Source: Pedobacter sp. UBA2067 (lineage in GTDB: Bacteria; Bacteroidota; Bacteroidia; Sphingobacteriales; Sphingobacteriaceae). From it: DNA of 6,805 nucleotides. The notes below the pieces were generated by a model. The model searched no databases and was not told the DNA's origin. It worked only from the letters and a program-made list of their open reading frames with translations. The position numbers and the translations under genes are program-made. This document shows, in pieces, positions 6,210 through 6,805 of this stretch (the stretch's first letter is position 1; each line of letters starts with the position of its first letter). The stretch covers positions 21,892 through 28,696 of the forward strand of contig DDAD01000033.1 in the NCBI GenBank assembly GCA_002333205.1, given 5' to 3'.

Positions 6210-6805
6210 TTATTCAAAATAACGCCACTGCAGGTAGTTGCACAAGCCTTCCAATTCAGGGAATATGGTGAATGCATTTACGCCTAGTGTATCGAGATCT
6301 GTACGGATTTCGCGAACATGGCTCGCTGGTATTTTAAGCTTGATTAACTTCTTAGCAAAAGAGTCTATTTCATTCATGTAACGCATTTGGAGCATTTCGT
6401 CTGTAGAATGGATGCTGAATACCCCAGACTGGTTGTTGATGCGCTGCTTGATGATCCTGGGGCGGAAGATCTTTGTTTCTTTTACGTCGAACGGAGCAAC
6501 CTCGGTAATGTTAAGACTGAAATCCCTGGCTTCAGCCATAAGGATCCAAACTACCGCATACGGCCATTCCCGCTCCTCATGCCGCCCTTGGTTCTCAGTA
6601 GTTGCAAACCACAGTGCCGTTAGTGCGTTGTTGGACCAGTCGAGCAAGCGGGTGGGAAGACCAAAGTGCTGGCCGAGTGTCAGATAGTCCCAATCATCCA
6701 ATGGACGATGTTGTTCAATTAACAAGGGATTGGTCCTTTTGAACTCCTGTAGCAGTAACTTCTCGGTTTCAAGTAAATCCCCTTTGGCTTCTAAGCGGCA
6801 TATTT
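6210..6805 (-). CDS. FRG domain-containing protein, C-terminal part (partial)
   Basis: The leftward frame is open to the right edge, giving 197 residues that end at TAA 6212-6210. A TTG at 6725 could be read as a start, but the frame and protein-like sequence continue past it, so the gene is simply cut by the window. The visible hallmark is GQHFGLPTRLLDWSNNALTA (44-63), followed by LWFAT. This is the conserved 'QHxGxPTRLLDWTxNPxxALxFA' block of FRG domains (Pfam PF08867). The second half has a RIIKQRINNQSGVFSIH segment, also typical of the family. The Phe-Arg-Gly motif that names the domain would lie further N-terminal, outside the window. The family's biochemical role is not established to my knowledge, and FRG genes often sit in accessory regions. 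No signal peptide or membrane segment is seen in the visible part. It lies 90 bases upstream of paoA on the same strand, with no obvious functional tie. Confidence 0.8.
   Translation of the reverse strand, partial: ICRLEAKGDLLETEKLLLQEFKRTNPLLIEQHRPLDDWDYLTLGQHFGLPTRLLDWSNNALTALWFATTENQGRHEEREWPYAVVWILMAEARDFSLNITEVAPFDVKETKIFRPRIIKQRINNQSGVFSIHSTDEMLQMRYMNEIDSFAKKLIKLKIPASHVREIRTDLDTLGVNAFTIFPELEGLCNYLQWRYFE

Noticed and set aside
6387..6687. Rightward open frames opposite the FRG gene
   Set aside because: They overlap the conserved FRG domain on the other strand and show no recognisable motif or start signal.

Overview
The window looks like ordinary chromosomal DNA of a Bacteroidota bacterium, most likely a Sphingobacteriaceae-type organism (Pedobacter/Mucilaginibacter-like). 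This assignment rests on the style of the proteins, the gluconate-dehydrogenase-subunit-3-like tail at the left edge, moderate GC, and the lack of Shine-Dalgarno sequences before most starts. It is an inference from recognition, not from a search. The whole window is densely coding, and no gene-free stretch exceeds about 100 bases.

Left part (1-2265, rightward): the last 49 codons of a probable gluconate 2-dehydrogenase subunit 3 family protein are followed by a selenium pair, selU (mnmH, tRNA 2-selenouridine synthase) and selD (selenophosphate synthetase). The two sel genes are almost fused (2 bases between stop and preferred start). Together they form a complete selenium-to-tRNA module: SelD makes selenophosphate and SelU uses it to replace sulfur in the wobble 2-thiouridine of tRNAs. 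SelD has Cys, not selenocysteine, at its active site, so it needs no Sec machinery.

Middle part (2272-6119, leftward): a three-gene operon encodes a periplasmic molybdenum hydroxylase of the PaoABC (YagTSR) aldehyde oxidoreductase type. Transcription order is paoA (Tat-exported 2x[2Fe-2S] subunit), paoB (FAD subunit with an extra four-Cys [4Fe-4S] insertion) and paoC (molybdopterin subunit with catalytic Glu711). paoA and paoB overlap by ATGA, with a strong Shine-Dalgarno sequence in front of paoB. The chaperone gene paoD/xdhC is not in the window. The operon converges on selD with only 6 bases between stop codons, and a near-perfect 16-bp inverted repeat spans both stops as a likely bidirectional terminator. 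A second long hairpin lies just before it inside selD.

Right edge (6210-6805, leftward): the C-terminal 197 residues of an FRG-domain protein of unknown function. The 90-base gap between it and paoA contains a 7-bp inverted repeat that may be an operator.

I see no mobile element, CRISPR array, RNA gene or clearly new system. The points most worth a second look are the stop-codon-spanning hairpins, the selD / molybdenum-hydroxylase adjacency, the missing maturation chaperone, and the FRG gene.
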